A stretch of 64,000 nt of DNA, from assembly GCA_010909165.1 (NCBI GenBank), contig MU008170.1, positions 310,001-374,000 on the forward strand. Reading direction: 5' to 3'. Under the pieces are notes generated by a model. That model saw nothing but the letters and a program-made list of their open reading frames with translations, searched no databases and was not told the origin of the DNA. How positions within the stretch are numbered: the stretch's first letter is position 1; every line of letters begins with the position of its first letter. This document shows, piece by piece, positions 23,735 to 36,130 of the stretch. A program made the position numbers and the translations under genes. This stretch comes from Anthoceros angustus (lineage: Eukaryota; Streptophyta; Anthocerotopsida; Anthocerotales; Anthocerotaceae).

Positions 23735-25130
23735 GCTCCCAAAACCTGCCGAATCGCAGGGGCGGCTACAGCCAGCATGGCTGCGGGTGCACCACCAGCT
23801 CGCGCAAGGCACACGCCCCCAGCTCCATTGCCTAGGTTGATGGTCGCTAAACTATGTTACCTCCTTCAAGCATGCAGCTAATTAGGTGGGGGGAGGGGGC
23901 GGGGCCAGAGGCCCGAGGCAGGAGTGAGGAATATATTGCACGATTTGTAATTTCTTCTCTCTAGCTCCGGGACATTGCAGGCGATGGAGACGAACGGGGA
24001 GTCGGGGCACGGAACCAACAGGGCCAAGTGCATAGGTACTTTCCTACGGTCGCGGGGATAGCAACATGTAATGAAGTGGAATTTGTACCTCCATATTGTC
24101 CAAATACATATATTTTCGGTTTCGGTGATAGTAGAAGATATGAAAATGGAATCTTGGATGATCGAATGAGACCGTTTGCGATCGCTCACTATGTGAACTC
24201 TCAATGCCACGTTTAAGTAAGACTTTCTAAAACCTCCCAGCATTGTGTTGCTGGAGTGAGTTATACTAGCTCCCGTATGTGCATATCTATATTTTCGCTT
24301 TCCACGTGGAGTTGTGGAGCTGTCATCGACGATTCCGGATCCCATTTGGCCCGTTGTCCCGTGGGGGGCAATGTATTGCTACACATGATACCATTCGCGA
24401 CGTCATGTTTTCGATAACTATGGATAACCCCCGGGCTGGGCGGTGGAAGGATGCGTGTAAACGATCTGGTATTGTAAACTCCCTGTTGAAATGTGTCATG
24501 GAGTGATTTTTTTTGTTTTGGTTAAGAGTGGTGTTAAAATAAGTCAGGATGACAGTAGGAGGGGGTATTTATATTGAAAATGTCCTTGGCCTATGGTTTT
24601 TTTTTAGTTGTTTGTTTCTTAGGTTAGATAATAAATGGTCCATGGACCCGATGTTCCTTGGCCCTTGGACTTGGAATATCCACCAAAAGTCTATATATGT
24701 GAGATAGGGGGTTGGCATATTTAGGGGTTGTTGAGTCTATAAGCTTGGGGTCGACCCAACCGGGCGGTAGCTGAACGAGTGTGAGGTCGTGGAAGTGGAG
24801 GCGGTCGTGGAAGTCGATCAGCGGTAGGGGAAGCCGCGGCACTTAACCCTAAGAAACTGGGAAAAGTGATGTAAGTTCAACGCGGCGCAACGGCAGAGCG
24901 AGGGAGGGGCGCACGCACGGCCGAGCGGACGCGGAGCCAGCCGACTTGGGCGCCGCTGGAGGAGGAGGCGACTCGCGAGGAGGACAGCGAACCCTCACCG
25001 GAGGTCGAGCCGAGTCAAGGAGGGCGGTCCCATCGGCGCGCGGGCGGCCGAGGTAGGAACTGGAAGAGACCCGCCAGAAATTGAGGCGAGGCACCGATTC
25101 GGGGCGCGAGGCGAGGGAAGTGGCTGCAGA
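23735..25130. other. Intergenic region, boundary of the gene island
   Basis: About 1.4 kb. The left part is the probable promoter of the DUF760 gene. From about 23900 rightwards composition becomes AT-richer, with no coding signal; 24520-24720 contains T-rich runs and the words CCTTGGCC/CCCTTGG that recur near 36.8 and 62.3 kb. No gene is called. Confidence 0.5.
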
Positions 25131-25133
25131 GGC

Positions 25134-25921
25134 ATGGCGCCCAAGACCACAGCTGAAATTGTGACCGCTCAGTGGCCAAACATGGATCATTGGAGGGTCC
25201 GAGCTGGGAATTTGGTGACCGAGCTGGAGCTTGGCTTCATGGAGAAGCGCTGGAATTATGTCAACATGGGATTGGTGCAGGAGTGCGCACGCCATCTGAA
25301 GGACAGGCAACCAGGCGAAGGAATTAGAGCGAAGCCCAGGATTGGGACCTGGATTTGGTCAGGGAAGTGTATGAGCGTAGCAAGGAGGAGGCCGGTGGTT
25401 TGGTAATCGAGTCTTCACGGAAGAGGAGCATAGGCAGTGGGCCCCGTCAAGACGAGGAACCCAATGGCTGGTTGACCCGAGAATTGGTATCCGCACAGCT
25501 GATGGGTCTGGCCAGATGGCTCCTTTGCTTTCTACAGCATAAAAAGCAGGACTATTTATCTGATCATTTGCTGTTGTTTCTCCATGAAGTTGTCAAGGGG
25601 GCGAGGATCGATTGGGGGCGAATCCTCTTTGACAAGTTATGTGAGGAGAGGTTGAATTTGATCTCCTCTTCCCCTCGTCCCTATCTAATTACGCCCTTTT
25701 TGGTTCATATGTATGCGCACGCTAACTGTCTGCCGGAGGTAGAAATTGTGGCCTCCCTTGACATGTGGAAGCCGGGTAGGGAGGTGAAGTGGAAAGCGGA
25801 GGAGCCCAAGGAAGAAGTAGAGGAGGAATCGGACAGCTGGGAGTCCGTGGCGATGGGCAGTTCAGAAGAAGAGAAAGAAATTCCCACCAGCAAGAAGAGA
25901 AAGACCGGGGAGGCAAAGTGA
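25134..25921 (+). pseudogene. Relic of a plant mobile-element protein (Transposase_32-like)
   Basis: Two overlapping frames form one protein: an ATG frame at 25134 (MAPKTTAEIVTAQWPNMDHW) and, after a frameshift near 25335, a frame running to 25921 through QDWDLDLVREVYERS. The second part contains GWLTRELVSAQLMGLARWLL, HLLLFLHEVVKGARIDWGRI, LFDKLCEERLNLISSSPRP and YLITPFLVHMYAHANCLPEV, and ends in an acidic, Lys-rich tail with KKRKTGE. The layout of an interface helix, a VDWGRI-like block and a PYLITPFLVHMY block resembles the plant mobile-element family I know as Transposase_32; this is inference from pattern. Related relics lie at 52.1-52.8 kb (-) and 54.0-56.0 kb (+). Degenerate coding sequence continues to about 26450, where there is one unresolved base at 26462. 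Confidence 0.55.
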
Positions 25922-26499
25922 CCTCAATGAAGGCAAGAGTGGACGCGCACTGTGTCGAAGAGGCAAGGCCATGAGAAGGCGAAGAAAATGAAGGCCAAAT
26001 GGGAGATTGAGGTGGAGGAAGAGGCGCTCCGAGGAAGACAATTTTGCCGACCGGATGCGATGACGAACCAACCCCGGGAATTAGGGCCGACTCAAGCGGA
26101 CCTCCTCGTGGATGGGAAGAGATTTTCAAGGGAACTCCACCGCGCAGAGGTGGACGCAGACTGATTAGGGTGCGCACCTGCCGGGAAGAAAGGTGCTCGA
26201 GGGATGGCGCCCGCACGGGCCGCCAATGTGGATTTGCGTGAGCCGACCACGCCAATGATCCGGGCCCAAGCGGATTTGTTGGACCAAGCATTGGCGCTCA
26301 CATGGCTCTGTGCAAGGGCATGGAGGAAGTGGTGAAGGCCGACGATTTAAAGAGGAGAGGCCAAGCGCAAGCGGAGGAAGACAAGCGGCCTAGAGGAAAT
26401 GAGGGCCAAGGTTCGGGAGGATTTGAGGGGCCTGTGGAGAAGTTGTGCCATGACGGGTCAGNGGGGAAATAGGATGGTAGGCGATTAGGGTATCTGGCT

Positions 26500-27037
26500 G
26501 CTCATTTCGAATAGGGGTGTAATAAAGGCGCCGCCTTGATGATATAAGGATTTGCTCTAGTAAAGCATCTTTCTCTTGGTGATTGATGCAGCGTTCTTGC
26601 AGACCTTTGTGAGTCTTCTTGCTAACGTGAGTCTGAGTCAGCGAGCCGGCACTCGGGAGATTGATCAAGGTCCGGTGCGGACTTAGCAGCGTTGTGGTGT
26701 GTGCGGGGAAGGGTGGCGGTGACGTGCTCGTCCGGGAGCGGCGACGGCAGGCAATTTGGGCGTGGAGGAGGAACTCGGGAGGCGTGTAGAGCACAGGCGG
26801 AGAGGCGGCGGCAGCGGAGGTCGGGCTGTAACCAGCGTCTTTTCTAAGGCGAGTGTAGCGTGAGGAGAGAGAAAAGGGATCGTGAGGATGGATGTGAGCA
26901 ATCTGAGGCCTTGAGCTAAACGTTTAGCCACATAGCTGTCACGGTGAGTTGTGAGTAGTTAGGAGTATGTGTGTGTTGAGGGTGAGCAGAAGCTGGGGCC
27001 GGTAGAATCACACAGTGATAGCCTATCATTCCCTTGA
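26500..27037. other. Unassigned GC-rich stretch
   Basis: About 540 bp right of the mobile-protein relic. Minus-strand open frames here are Pro/Ser/Thr-rich and look compositional. No gene is called. Confidence 0.4.
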
Positions 27038-27371
27038 CGGACTTCTTCCCTACAACGACACGGATTGTGCGCCTTGGTACTGTCGAAAAATCGCGCCAAC
27101 TTGTTTCATGAACATTGCCTAGGGGTTGACTTTAGGTTAGCTGTGGTTTGTACCCTAGATGTGTTGTGTAGGTGCAGGACAACCATGATGGCTCACACGA
27201 AGGGTGCTGAGTCCGCAGGAATCATGAGAAGGAGAAGGACCAACTGCCGCCCAAATCCGAGCGTGAAGATGGCAATGGGCGCTGAGCAAAAGGGGGAGAG
27301 GGCGCACATTGTGGTTGTTGTTGAAGTCGCGCCAGGAAGCACTGTGAATGAAACGGAACCTCGCAATTTTC

Positions 27372-27571
27372 AGTTAGAATTGCATGCGGAAGCGTCTTAA
27401 GCAAAGATGCTATATTAACAATGAATCAAGTGTGTTCATAGGTGGGCTTTTATAGGTGGTCTCGTAAATTGTGTCCTTTAGCTAGCCTAGCTAACTACCT
27501 ATACTAACGCCAGGTCTAGGTGACTAACCATATTGGTACGGAACCAGCGTGGTATGCTATTATTTCTAACT
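27372..27571 (-). repeat. 3' LTR of the copia element
   Basis: A 200-bp LTR. It aligns along its length with 33593-33785, with several small insertions and deletions. The polypurine-like tract GAGAGGAG sits immediately inside it on the element's sense (minus) strand. Confidence 0.92.
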
Positions 27572-27916
27572 CTCCTCTCGGACACGTTCTTAGAGCTCCG
27601 ACTAAGAAAGGAGGTCACTACTAAAAGCGCCAGAAGGCTACCATCTTGGCTCGGTGTCACATCTTCTAGTCGCCTTGTGAGTCTGTCGTGACAACTCCAG
27701 AAGAGCACCGATCATGACCGAGGCGAAGCAAGTCTTCAACTTAAGTTATCTTCGTAGATGGAACAAACATGGAAAGCCTCACCAAATGAGTGATTTGTCT
27801 AGCGTCACATAGCTACTACAATCTACAAGTCCGAGCCCTTCTCTTATGCAGTGTTTAAAGCAGAGACTTATTGAACATCGGTGTATTATCATCTGTTGAC
27901 ACATCTTGTATCTTCA

Positions 27917-28246
27917 CTAAGCCCTCTCGGCATCTCTAACATAATGATGTTGAATCTCAATGTGCTTAGTGCGGGCGTGAAACACAGGGTTAGAAACCAG
28001 GGCGATGGCTGACATATTATCACAGTTAATAAGCGTAGGTCCTGCTTGTTGCATACCCAAGTCTTCGCATAACTTCCTTTCCCACTCTGCCTCCTTAGTG
28101 GCTTCTGTGAGAGCTTTGTACTCCGACTCCGTGGAAGATAAAGATATTGAGGCTTGTTTCCTACAAGACCAATTTACAATGGGCGGCGAGGAAGCAATAA
28201 GCCGATAGACTCTTTGGTGTATGCAGGAAGCCCAATGCATCGACAT
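27917..28246 (-). pseudogene. Copia RNase H domain
   Basis: The frame contains ISLSSTESEYKALTEATKEA, the classical copia RNase H block, followed by NCDNMSAIALVSNPVFHART and KHIEIQHHYVRD. This is the best-preserved part of the element. The typical C-terminal ADILTK stretch is not visible before the LTR. Confidence 0.9.
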
Positions 28247-28549
28247 AGCAAGTCAATTGTAGACTCCTTTTGCCACTAGGCTTGGCGAGACCATAGTTAG
28301 AAGTACCCGCAGAGTCTTTAAGTGCCGGTGATCCCTTCACGGGTTCTCGGAGAATTGGGCATGCATTATGATATTAGATATATACGGTCTTGTCCGGTTG
28401 CTAGAAACACATGAGAGTGCCAACCGCCATACGATAAGGTACACTCTCCATTTCCTTTTCTCTTGATCTTGGACAAGAAGATGAGGAGAGCTTAACACCA
28501 CAGGTGGTAGCTGCTCGCATTCTCCAAGTTGAACCTCTTGAGCATCCGG

Positions 28550-29112
28550 CTACATATCTACCTTGATGAAGGTAGATAGCTCGAGTGGATCTAGCTTTGT
28601 GTACGTGCATTCCAAGAATGTATTTAACTTGACCGGATCTTTCATTTCAAACTCCTTGCCGAGATCAGCCTTGATCTGGTTAACCAACTCCACATTGTTA
28701 CCGGGGATAACTAAGTCATCCACGTATAACGCTATCAAAACAAGTGAGCTGTCCTTTGTAGCACATACTGAGTTAGTATCTGCTTCGCTTTGCACGCCAA
28801 TCTTCTTAAGATAAGAGTCAATTCTCTTGTACCACGGTCGAGGACTTTGTTTGAGCCCATAAATAGAGCGAAGAGTTTACACACCTTGTGCGGGAATCTC
28901 TTATCCTCATAATCCTCAGGTTGATCCATGTAGATCTCTTCTTCCAAGTGACCATAGAGGAAAGCTGTACAAACGTCCAGCTGATAGATGTCCAAGTTAA
29001 GTTCAGCACATAAAGCAAGGAGCATCCTTATCGAAGCTGCTTTGACGACAGGTGAGTAGACTTGATCGCCTTGATAGTCGACTCCCTCTTTCTGACTATA
29101 GCCCTTGGCCAC
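28550..29112 (-). pseudogene. Copia reverse transcriptase fragments
   Basis: Two overlapping minus-strand frames carry the polymerase: KGYSQKEGVDYQGDQVYSPV, then LDIYQLDVCTAFLYGHLEEE and IYMDQPEDYED, and after a frameshift LIALYVDDLVIPGNN with the YVDD catalytic box. Order and spacing match copia RT, but the pieces are out of frame with each other. Confidence 0.88.
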
Positions 29113-30022
29113 TAGCCTCGCTTTATAACGTATGCGGGGCTCAACCTCTTGAAACTTTGTTTTGAGTACCCACTTGCACTTGACAGTAGTCCTTCACGGG
29201 GTAGATCCACTAGCAGTGTTATTCTTGACTAAAGAGTTATACTCATCGTCAACAGCCATTCCACTTGTTAGACTCGGGTCTAGCATATGCTTCTTGAAGT
29301 GTGAGAGGATCTCCCTCCGAAACATGTAACTCATAGCAAGAGAATAGGCGGTGGATCAAGATCGTATAACCACTTGATTGAACTCCAAGTCAAATGGCTT
29401 CTCATTCGGAGGTGTCTTGGTAGTCTCTACGTGGGGTACCTCGCTCGGGAACAACGACTTGGTCTCGGGGTGATGGAGGCGGTAAAGGAATGTCTGGGCC
29501 GCTCCGGCATGTATATCCCCAAATCCAGAGGCAACGTCCTTGTGCATCATCCATGGGCCGATCATATTCCCCTCTCGGCGACCGGAAGAACCGCTTGAGG
29601 TAAAGGAGCCATGGCGAGGCGAAAGCACCCGGGGAAAAGGCAGGCTTAAATCAAAGTGAGCAGAAATGTCGTCGATGGGCGGACTATTGGGGATAGAAAC
29701 GCATCATCATCCTCATCCAAAAGCGGACGGAGAGAATGCTAGCCTCGTCGAAAAGCGGTCAGAGCATAAGCAGGAGTCCGAGTAGCCACGTCAATCAACA
29801 TGCGCCTTGCGATCCTCACCATAACCACAAACACGACGGGGAAAGCTTATCACGGAGGAGAGGGACATAGGCATAGCGGGAGAGCCAAGGCGCAAATGGG
29901 TGATCAAGCTTGTACCCATGCCGACTCGAAAGGAGTACGGCCAACAACGGACTTAGTGACCTTTTATTCTTGATGTCTTTGCCGTGTCAGGCGCCTCAAA
30001 AAACTTAGGCAAGCGAGGCGGG

Positions 30023-30584
30023 CTAACATAGCTCGCGCCATGCCATGAGATCGCCATTGGCCTTCTCGGCCGCGCCATTAGGCGAGTGTAGGAGCGTTTG
30101 TCTCAAGATCCCACGCTCCTCCACGGTAGTCTTTGAGCGATGGTTGTTGAGTTCTCCGCATTGTCGGATCGATGCCGTAGCTTGCATCCGGTGTGCAACT
30201 CGGCCATAGAAACAAAAGGTGAGAACACGACAAAGGTCACTCTTGAGACGGATGCATAAAGAGTAGCGGGAATAATCATCCACTATCGTCATAAAATGGC
30301 GTGCTCCGCCTAAAGAAGTGAGGAGAGGTCCACACAAGTCTCGTGAACTAACTCCAAAATGAGAAGCCCTATGAGGAAGACGGAGTAGGAGAGCTCCATG
30401 GCGAGCACACACGCTTCACAAAGAGGTGGTGTCTTGGCCAAGGAGGCAACTTATCTCGATACAAGTCCTGCTGAGTCATGGCAAGAGCTTGGCGAGATTG
30501 AGGTGCCCAAGTCGGCCGGTGCCAAAGTAGGGCATTCCCCGGATGGAGGGCCGGTGGTGAGACAACCTTAGAAGATGCTACCAC
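30023..30584 (-). pseudogene. Copia GAG-pre-integrase and integrase fragments
   Basis: ALLWHRPTWAPQ followed by LAMTQQDLYRDKLP corresponds to the GAG-pre-integrase block (usually LWHxRLGH). Downstream on the minus strand, DLCGPLLTSLGGARHFMTIV and DDYSRYSLCIRLKSD are the integrase core with a catalytic Asp. Frames are broken. Confidence 0.85.
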
Positions 30585-33580
30585 TCAGAAGTGTAGTGTA
30601 CGGGTGCCGGTGAAGATGTAGAGATCATCGCTGCCCTCAACTTGCCTTTGGGAGGAGCGATAGAGAAAACAATCCTCACGTCCAAACTCCGGAAAAGCTC
30701 CATCTAGCGAAGTTGGAGCGAAATCAAATTCTTAGCCATCTGCGGACGTGGAGCACACTATTTAGCACAAGGAGGAACCATCCTCCGGTGTAGAATGTCA
30801 CGAACCAACTCCAGCAATAGCAAGGCGGAGTCGCCATGTGACAAAAGCGTTGAGTGTCGATTGTGGTGTAAGTAAACATGTGAGCTGCGAGATATGGGCG
30901 TTAGCGCGAGTCCGGCAACGAGAGGTCACGAACTCGCTACCAAGCACAGTTAAAGCAATCTCGACTTGGTTCTTGGCCTTGAGGCAATAGGTATATTAGT
31001 CTTGATCTCACGCTTGGCCTCACCGGCTGCTTCTTCCTGCACTCGCGCTCCCGGTGGCGGGTGGGACACCAATTACCGTCCTTGGCGTTTTGAGCTTGGA
31101 GGAGGAAGGAGGCGCCTTTGATGGCGGAGTTGTTGTTTCTCGGGGTTATTCCTCTCTTACATTGATTTTGTGACCGTCCTCGAGTCACAAACATCGCTCT
31201 CCACCATGTTTAGATGTGCCGGGTTGAGCGGGATGCCTCCTCGAAGGAGTGCGCCAGGCCTCGGACACGCTTAGGGTGGATTGTCCACCGGCCATGCCGT
31301 TGTGAAGTCCGGACCGGTGGTTTTGGGAAGAGGAGACGGATAACTAAGCCGGAAGGCTAACTGGCGGCAGCGACATCAAATTCGGACATTGTAGTCCAGT
31401 GCAGCCAATTGTGCAGGTACAGAATCGGCTCACGTGATGGGCAATACTATCACCTTGTTGCATCCGAAGAGTGTAAAACTCTTGTCGGACGGTGACCAAG
31501 GTCATCACATTCGTTGTTGATAGATGTCATTGATCGCTTCGCCTCTGCTGAAGTACGTCGTGTGTGATGCAAGGTGGTTTCGAAGGCGAAACCAGGCATT
31601 TGCATACGATCCAACTTGAGCCACGCGATCGGAGGTGCGGTAGGCTTTGAAAACACCTCCACCGTGGGAGAAGATCGCGTGTTGAGCCGTCTTCATCCGT
31701 CGAGACCAAAATCTCATATTTGGTCCCGCGTTGAACCTATCTCTCTTTGAAGTCGAGAGGCGTTCATAACATTACAGGAGCCGAGATGGCGGAGGTGGCG
31801 GTGGGGGTGGAGTGCCTCCGGCATGGTCAAATCCTTGGCTCCACAATTGTGTAAGCAAGCGTGTTGTGACACAAGGCTCGAGAAAACACAAGTGTAGTGT
31901 GAGCAAAAATTTTCCGAGGAGAGTTCAAAGCAAACACACTCACAGCACCTACTGCGCATCACCGGATCACATGCTCCAAAATTGTTTTCCGGGCACTCGC
32001 CCTATCAAAGCTTGGACTCAATAGCAGTTTCCATTCACAAGATTAGTCGATGTGGGTGATCGGCCAAAGATTTTGATAATGGAGAGGCGTTGCTGTGCGG
32101 TCTTACTTGGGCCTCGTTGTACTTGAACTCCTTGTGGCGGCTTCCAAAGTCTCAGCGGAGAGGGATCTTGGTTCCTCCCTTATGACGGTGTATTGACGAT
32201 GTCCTGTTGAAATCGTGTGTAGGAGGCACACATAGCCAAGAGCCGTCGTGAGAAGGATCGCCACCAAAATCGCCACTAATTTACATTGGAAGAGAGCCCG
32301 AAAAACAATTAGCGAAAGCAGGCCGTGCCCGTTGGAGGTGGCCCGGGGTCACGCTTGATTCGCCGGGCCCGTTGAACGCACGACGGGTGGCAGCCCGTCG
32401 GCGCCTTTGACGGGCGCCCAATTTAAGACCGCCGAGCGGCCCGGCCCGGTTGCCCAACAAGTTGAGCCAACTTGTGGGGCGACCGCTCGGCGGCGGACCG
32501 CTGGCTGTGGCCGCGACTCCACAGCAGCGCCGGTGTGCCGCGCGCGTCTCCTGCGGAGTGCGCTCCACGACCTCAAAATCACTTTGTTGGTTGGGCCACC
32601 TCAATCTCGACTCGATGGGGCGCGCCGTCGGGGGCTGATTGAATCGGCGCCTCTCCCCTCTCGATTGCTGGATGGGAAACTCGGTGACGATCAAATCGTC
32701 GTCTCCCCAAGCGAAATTTCAGAATTGAGGCCGTCGGACAAATCCTTCGAGAGACGTGCTTGCTTCTTGGCTTGAGGATGTCCAAGGTGAGGAATTGGGA
32801 ATCGGGTGAAAACCAATGCTGCATCTTTCCCGCAATCTCCTTTGTTGGCGATTGTGATGACTTGGCGATTGATTGGATCCCAATTCCACGGCGATTGTAG
32901 GCCGCGCATCGTGGGAGTCCACCCTCTTATCCAAAGCTTGGATCAAAGCATCCGAAGTTGTCGCCCAAGGATTGATAGTAGCGAGGTGCATTCGCCATCC
33001 GAATCCCGTGAATTCCTTCGTTGAATTGATCGCCCTTGAGCACGCTCCACAAATCGCCGAGAATGAGCGGCGTTCGATTTGCCATGTTGGTGTGTAGAAG
33101 CAAGGCTTGCTTGAATTGGAGGAGGTAAAGCTTAGAAGAGCAATGTGTATGAAGGAGCAAGGCTGAATGCCTTCCCCTAAACACAAAGCCATGCTTATAA
33201 ACCTATGTAGAGCACCCTATCAAATCTCCTCTCTTTAAAAAAAAAAAAAAAAGAGATAAATATGATAAAAATAGAAACATGCTTTTCTATTTTTTTTCAT
33301 TTCTTCTAAAGGAAAAAAATTGTAGGACACTAAATCTAATCCTATAAGAATAGAGAGTCTAGATTTAGTGTAAGACATGGGTGAATTGACTACGATTGTA
33401 TGAAAGCGGCAAAGACATTGTCGTAACTTCCAATGGTGGTCTTGTCATTCCAATATGCTATCAGAGCTATCTAGTGCTTCTATCCATGAGCGAGCACGTA
33501 GAGCTTCATCGTCCATTGCTCACCTAGATAGTGACACATTAATCTAGCCATTGGATCTAGAGACCATGGTAAGAGCCCGT

Positions 33581-33592
33581 GGCTCGATACCA
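33581..33592 (-). promoter_or_regulatory. Primer-binding site for initiator Met tRNA
   Basis: Directly inside the 5' LTR the minus strand reads TGGTATCGAGCC. The usual plant copia primer site is TGGTATCAGAGC, complementary to the initiator methionine tRNA 3' end; here one base is missing. Confidence 0.8.
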
Positions 33593-33785
33593 AGTTAGAA
33601 TTGCATGCAGGCGTCTTAAGCAAAGATGCTATATTAACAATGAATCAAGTGTGTTCATAGGTGGGCTTTTATGGGGTGGTCTCGTAAAGGGGTGTGTCCT
33701 TCGCTAGCCTAGCTTCTACCTATTGCCGGTCTGGTGACTAACCATATTGGTACAGAACCAACGTGGTCTGCTATTATTTCTAACT
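33593..33785 (-). repeat. 5' LTR of the copia element
   Basis: A 193-bp LTR matching 27372-27571. The pair differs by several small indels and substitutions, so insertion is not very recent. Confidence 0.92.
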
Positions 33786-33978
33786 TTTTCTTGACTCTGA
33801 GATTGTGAAATGCGCTGATGTTTCTCTTGTGATTGCGCCTGTGGATGTGATCTATGGCGTGTGTGCGCGATTTACAGACCGCCAGCCTCACGCGATCGTG
33901 AGGCCCCTCATTTTCTATCGGCAGCATTGCTGCCCAACAACATGTCTATTGTCTTCACTTCAACAACCACTTGAATGA

Positions 33979-35740
33979 GTGTTGGAAGGAGGCGTTGATC
34001 ACCGGATCAACCAAAGGCGTTGTCCGTGGTCTGGGTCGTGATTGCGCTTGCAGATCTGGAGCACCCAGCGGGTTCTGAAGCAGCGTGAGACAGAGGGCGT
34101 GCAGTGCAATGACGGCCTCGGCATTCAACATTGGGCAACTTGCGCGCTCTGACGAGATAGTCACCTTTGATTTTCAATTTCTTGTGGACAGCCTTGCAAC
34201 TACAACGGGGCATTCATTCTGATTACATGGTTGGCATTGTGAAGTGAGATTGCTGGACGTGCCAGACATTTAGAGCCAGGCTGCAGATTTGGAGGCTCAC
34301 AACCCTTTCCAGCATTCAATTTCTAGGGCTGGCCAGGGATCCATCCTGGTCATTTTGTGGATTCTTTGACAGCAAATCTATGACACTAGGCCAGGCTAAG
34401 CAGGCATTGCCCTGGACAGCTCCTTAGCCAGCACATTAAGCATAGATTGCAGCTAGATGTTTCTTTTTTTTTTTAAGATTTGCCTCCTTCAGATTTGCAA
34501 ATCTGTGAACTCATAGCTCTTTTTTAGCCTTCAATCTCTAGGGTGCAGCTAGGTATCTTGGCTTAGCAACAGATCCAAGAGAACAAGTACATTGTCAGCA
34601 GACAGATATGGTTTGGGAGAGGAGCAGGCATTCACATTGTATGGCCAGCCTAGAACAAATGCTTATTGCTGTGATTTTTGATTTCTGCAGCCCTATTTGA
34701 GGGACTGACCAATTCATGGGAGTCTGGTCCTGTCAGCAGCAGCAAGAACACGGATCTTTGGCAAAGATAGGCAGGGCATCATCTCCTGAATTTGATTTTC
34801 AGCCAGGTCCTTTCTACGACTGCTGTCCTTTTCAATTTCTCTGGGACAATCGAGCCTGGAGTTGTTGGACAACAATTTCAACTTGTAGCGGCATTGTGGA
34901 ATCTCAGGTAGGAGCAGGCCTTCTTTGCATCAGCCAATCGCTAGGTTCAGCTGGGACTAATTCCCTTCACGGAGACTGGCTTGGCTGGGCAGTGATTCCA
35001 TTCCTTTTTGCTGACCAAGTTTGCATGGGGACATGCAACCTGGTGAACATGGGACCAGTCCTCGCTATCGGTTGAGATCCTGAAGTGTTCAAGGGCAATT
35101 ACCTCGCCTGAGCGTGCATACGCACGAAGAAGGCAAGCGGTGGAGGCAGCACAATTTCGAGGGGCGTGGGGCCAACATTGAGCAGATGATCTCCTCATTT
35201 GAACTAGCAATCAGCTGGTCTCCCTTCACTGATTTCGCATCAACTGTGATAGCGGATTCTGAAGGAGAGGAGGTGCCGTAATGCTCGCTATTTCAGGTAG
35301 TCGAGGTTTATCCATTCTTGAGACGATCGACATTCGACCATACTTGGAAGCAGTCCCAAGGCATTCTAGCAGGGGCAGTCCAAGCCTTGGGGACAATCCC
35401 ATAAGCGGCCGTGGCATCGGCCTCAAGCGCAGGATGCCGGGCAGATCCGATCCAACTCCATTTGGACCAGGATCAATCTGAGGATTTACACATTATGGAG
35501 GGAGGAGGACCTCTTCCGAAGGCAGCGCTTTAGGAAGGCCGGGTGACTTCAAAACATTTGTCATGACATGATCAGTGAGTGAAGTTCAAGTATGGAATGG
35601 TGTATAATCAATGGTACATGTTCGAGCAGCTATTTGGCTACTTGACAGATGAAGCGCTGGATTTGTGTGAGGTCCACCGGTCAAAGTTGTTGTCCACAAT
35701 GACCACTCCTAACCGATTTTTTAGAATGCATTACGGTGGC
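33979..35740. other. Region without recognisable genes
   Basis: Plus-strand open frames at 34716-35075 and minus-strand frames near 34950-35210 have no recognisable domain and no splice logic. The DNA contains many words such as GGCCAG, TTTGGAGG and GCAGATTTG, possibly an old unclassified repeat. I call no gene. Confidence 0.4.
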
Positions 35741-35929
35741 CTACAATGCTAAGTTGGCCATATGATCATTGCCCATCAAGTGGGATCGGATGGCAGCCCC
35801 GAGCAGCCACCCACACTCACTAGCTTGACTGGAGAGTGGCTCGTGGGAAAGGATGAGTGTTAGTGAAAATTGGGAATTGGGTGTCCAGTATGTACATCCC
35901 GGGACAACTCCACCGATCCATTTATGAGT

Positions 35930-36130
35930 GAGGACTACCATGTCCCATAGGGGGGGTCCGACCGTTAAGGCTAAAAATTTCATATCCCATAATTTGGGGA
36001 CAGTTACAGCGATCTCGGTGTGGGGGCCGCCATGTCCCATGGTGGGGCACGATTGCGATCTCGGCTATGGGGCGCCATGTCCCATGGGGCCAGTCTGGCG
36101 ATCCGGCTTAACATGCCATATCCATGATTG
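35930..36130. repeat. Imperfect repeats of CCATGTCCCATRGGGG
   Basis: The word CCATGTCCCAT followed by a G run recurs at about 35938, 36029 and 36073, with related CATATCCC and CCATATCC words between. Spacing varies between about 45 and 90 bp, so it is a degenerate tandem or interspersed motif. Confidence 0.5.

Larger units (their letters stand above)
27372..33785 (-). mobile_element. Ty1-copia LTR retrotransposon, complete boundaries, decayed coding
   Basis: A 6.4-kb element oriented on the minus strand. Both LTRs start AGTTAGAA and end TTCTAACT, an 8-bp inverted repeat. The 5-bp sequence TTTTC flanks both sides exactly (27367-27371 and 33786-33790), the duplication length typical of Ty1-copia integration. 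Inside, read on the minus strand, are the primer-binding site, a poorly preserved gag region (31.4-33.2 kb), a GAG-pre-integrase and integrase core (30.6-30.0 kb), reverse transcriptase (29.1-28.5 kb) and RNase H (28.2-27.9 kb). This order (integrase before reverse transcriptase) defines copia. All domains carry stops or frameshifts, so the element is not autonomous. Confidence 0.93.
27185..33978 (+). pseudogene. Unknown ORF interrupted by the copia element
   Basis: A frame open from 27038, with its first ATGs at 27185 and 27188, runs into the retroelement at 27371. If the element and one 5-bp target copy are removed, it continues in the same phase at 33791 (LDSEIVKCADVSLVIAPVDV) to a TGA at 33976-33978. 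This gives about 125 residues from the ATG, or 164 codons from the first TTG. I do not recognise the product. The retained frame across the insertion point suggests it was coding at the time of insertion, but it could itself be part of an older repeat. Confidence 0.5.

Noticed and set aside
32280-32700. Two-strand open frames in the GC-rich internal part of the copia element
   Set aside because: They lie between LTR and pol, lack a recognisable gag motif and are open on both strands because of composition.
33234-33252. Poly-A run as evidence of a LINE or retrogene insertion inside the copia element
   Set aside because: No target duplication or coding sequence adjoins it; flanking TCTCTTT/AAAGAGA makes it a simple AT-rich patch.
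34716-35075. 119-codon plus-strand ORF
   Set aside because: No recognisable domain, odd Trp/Cys composition and no supporting context.
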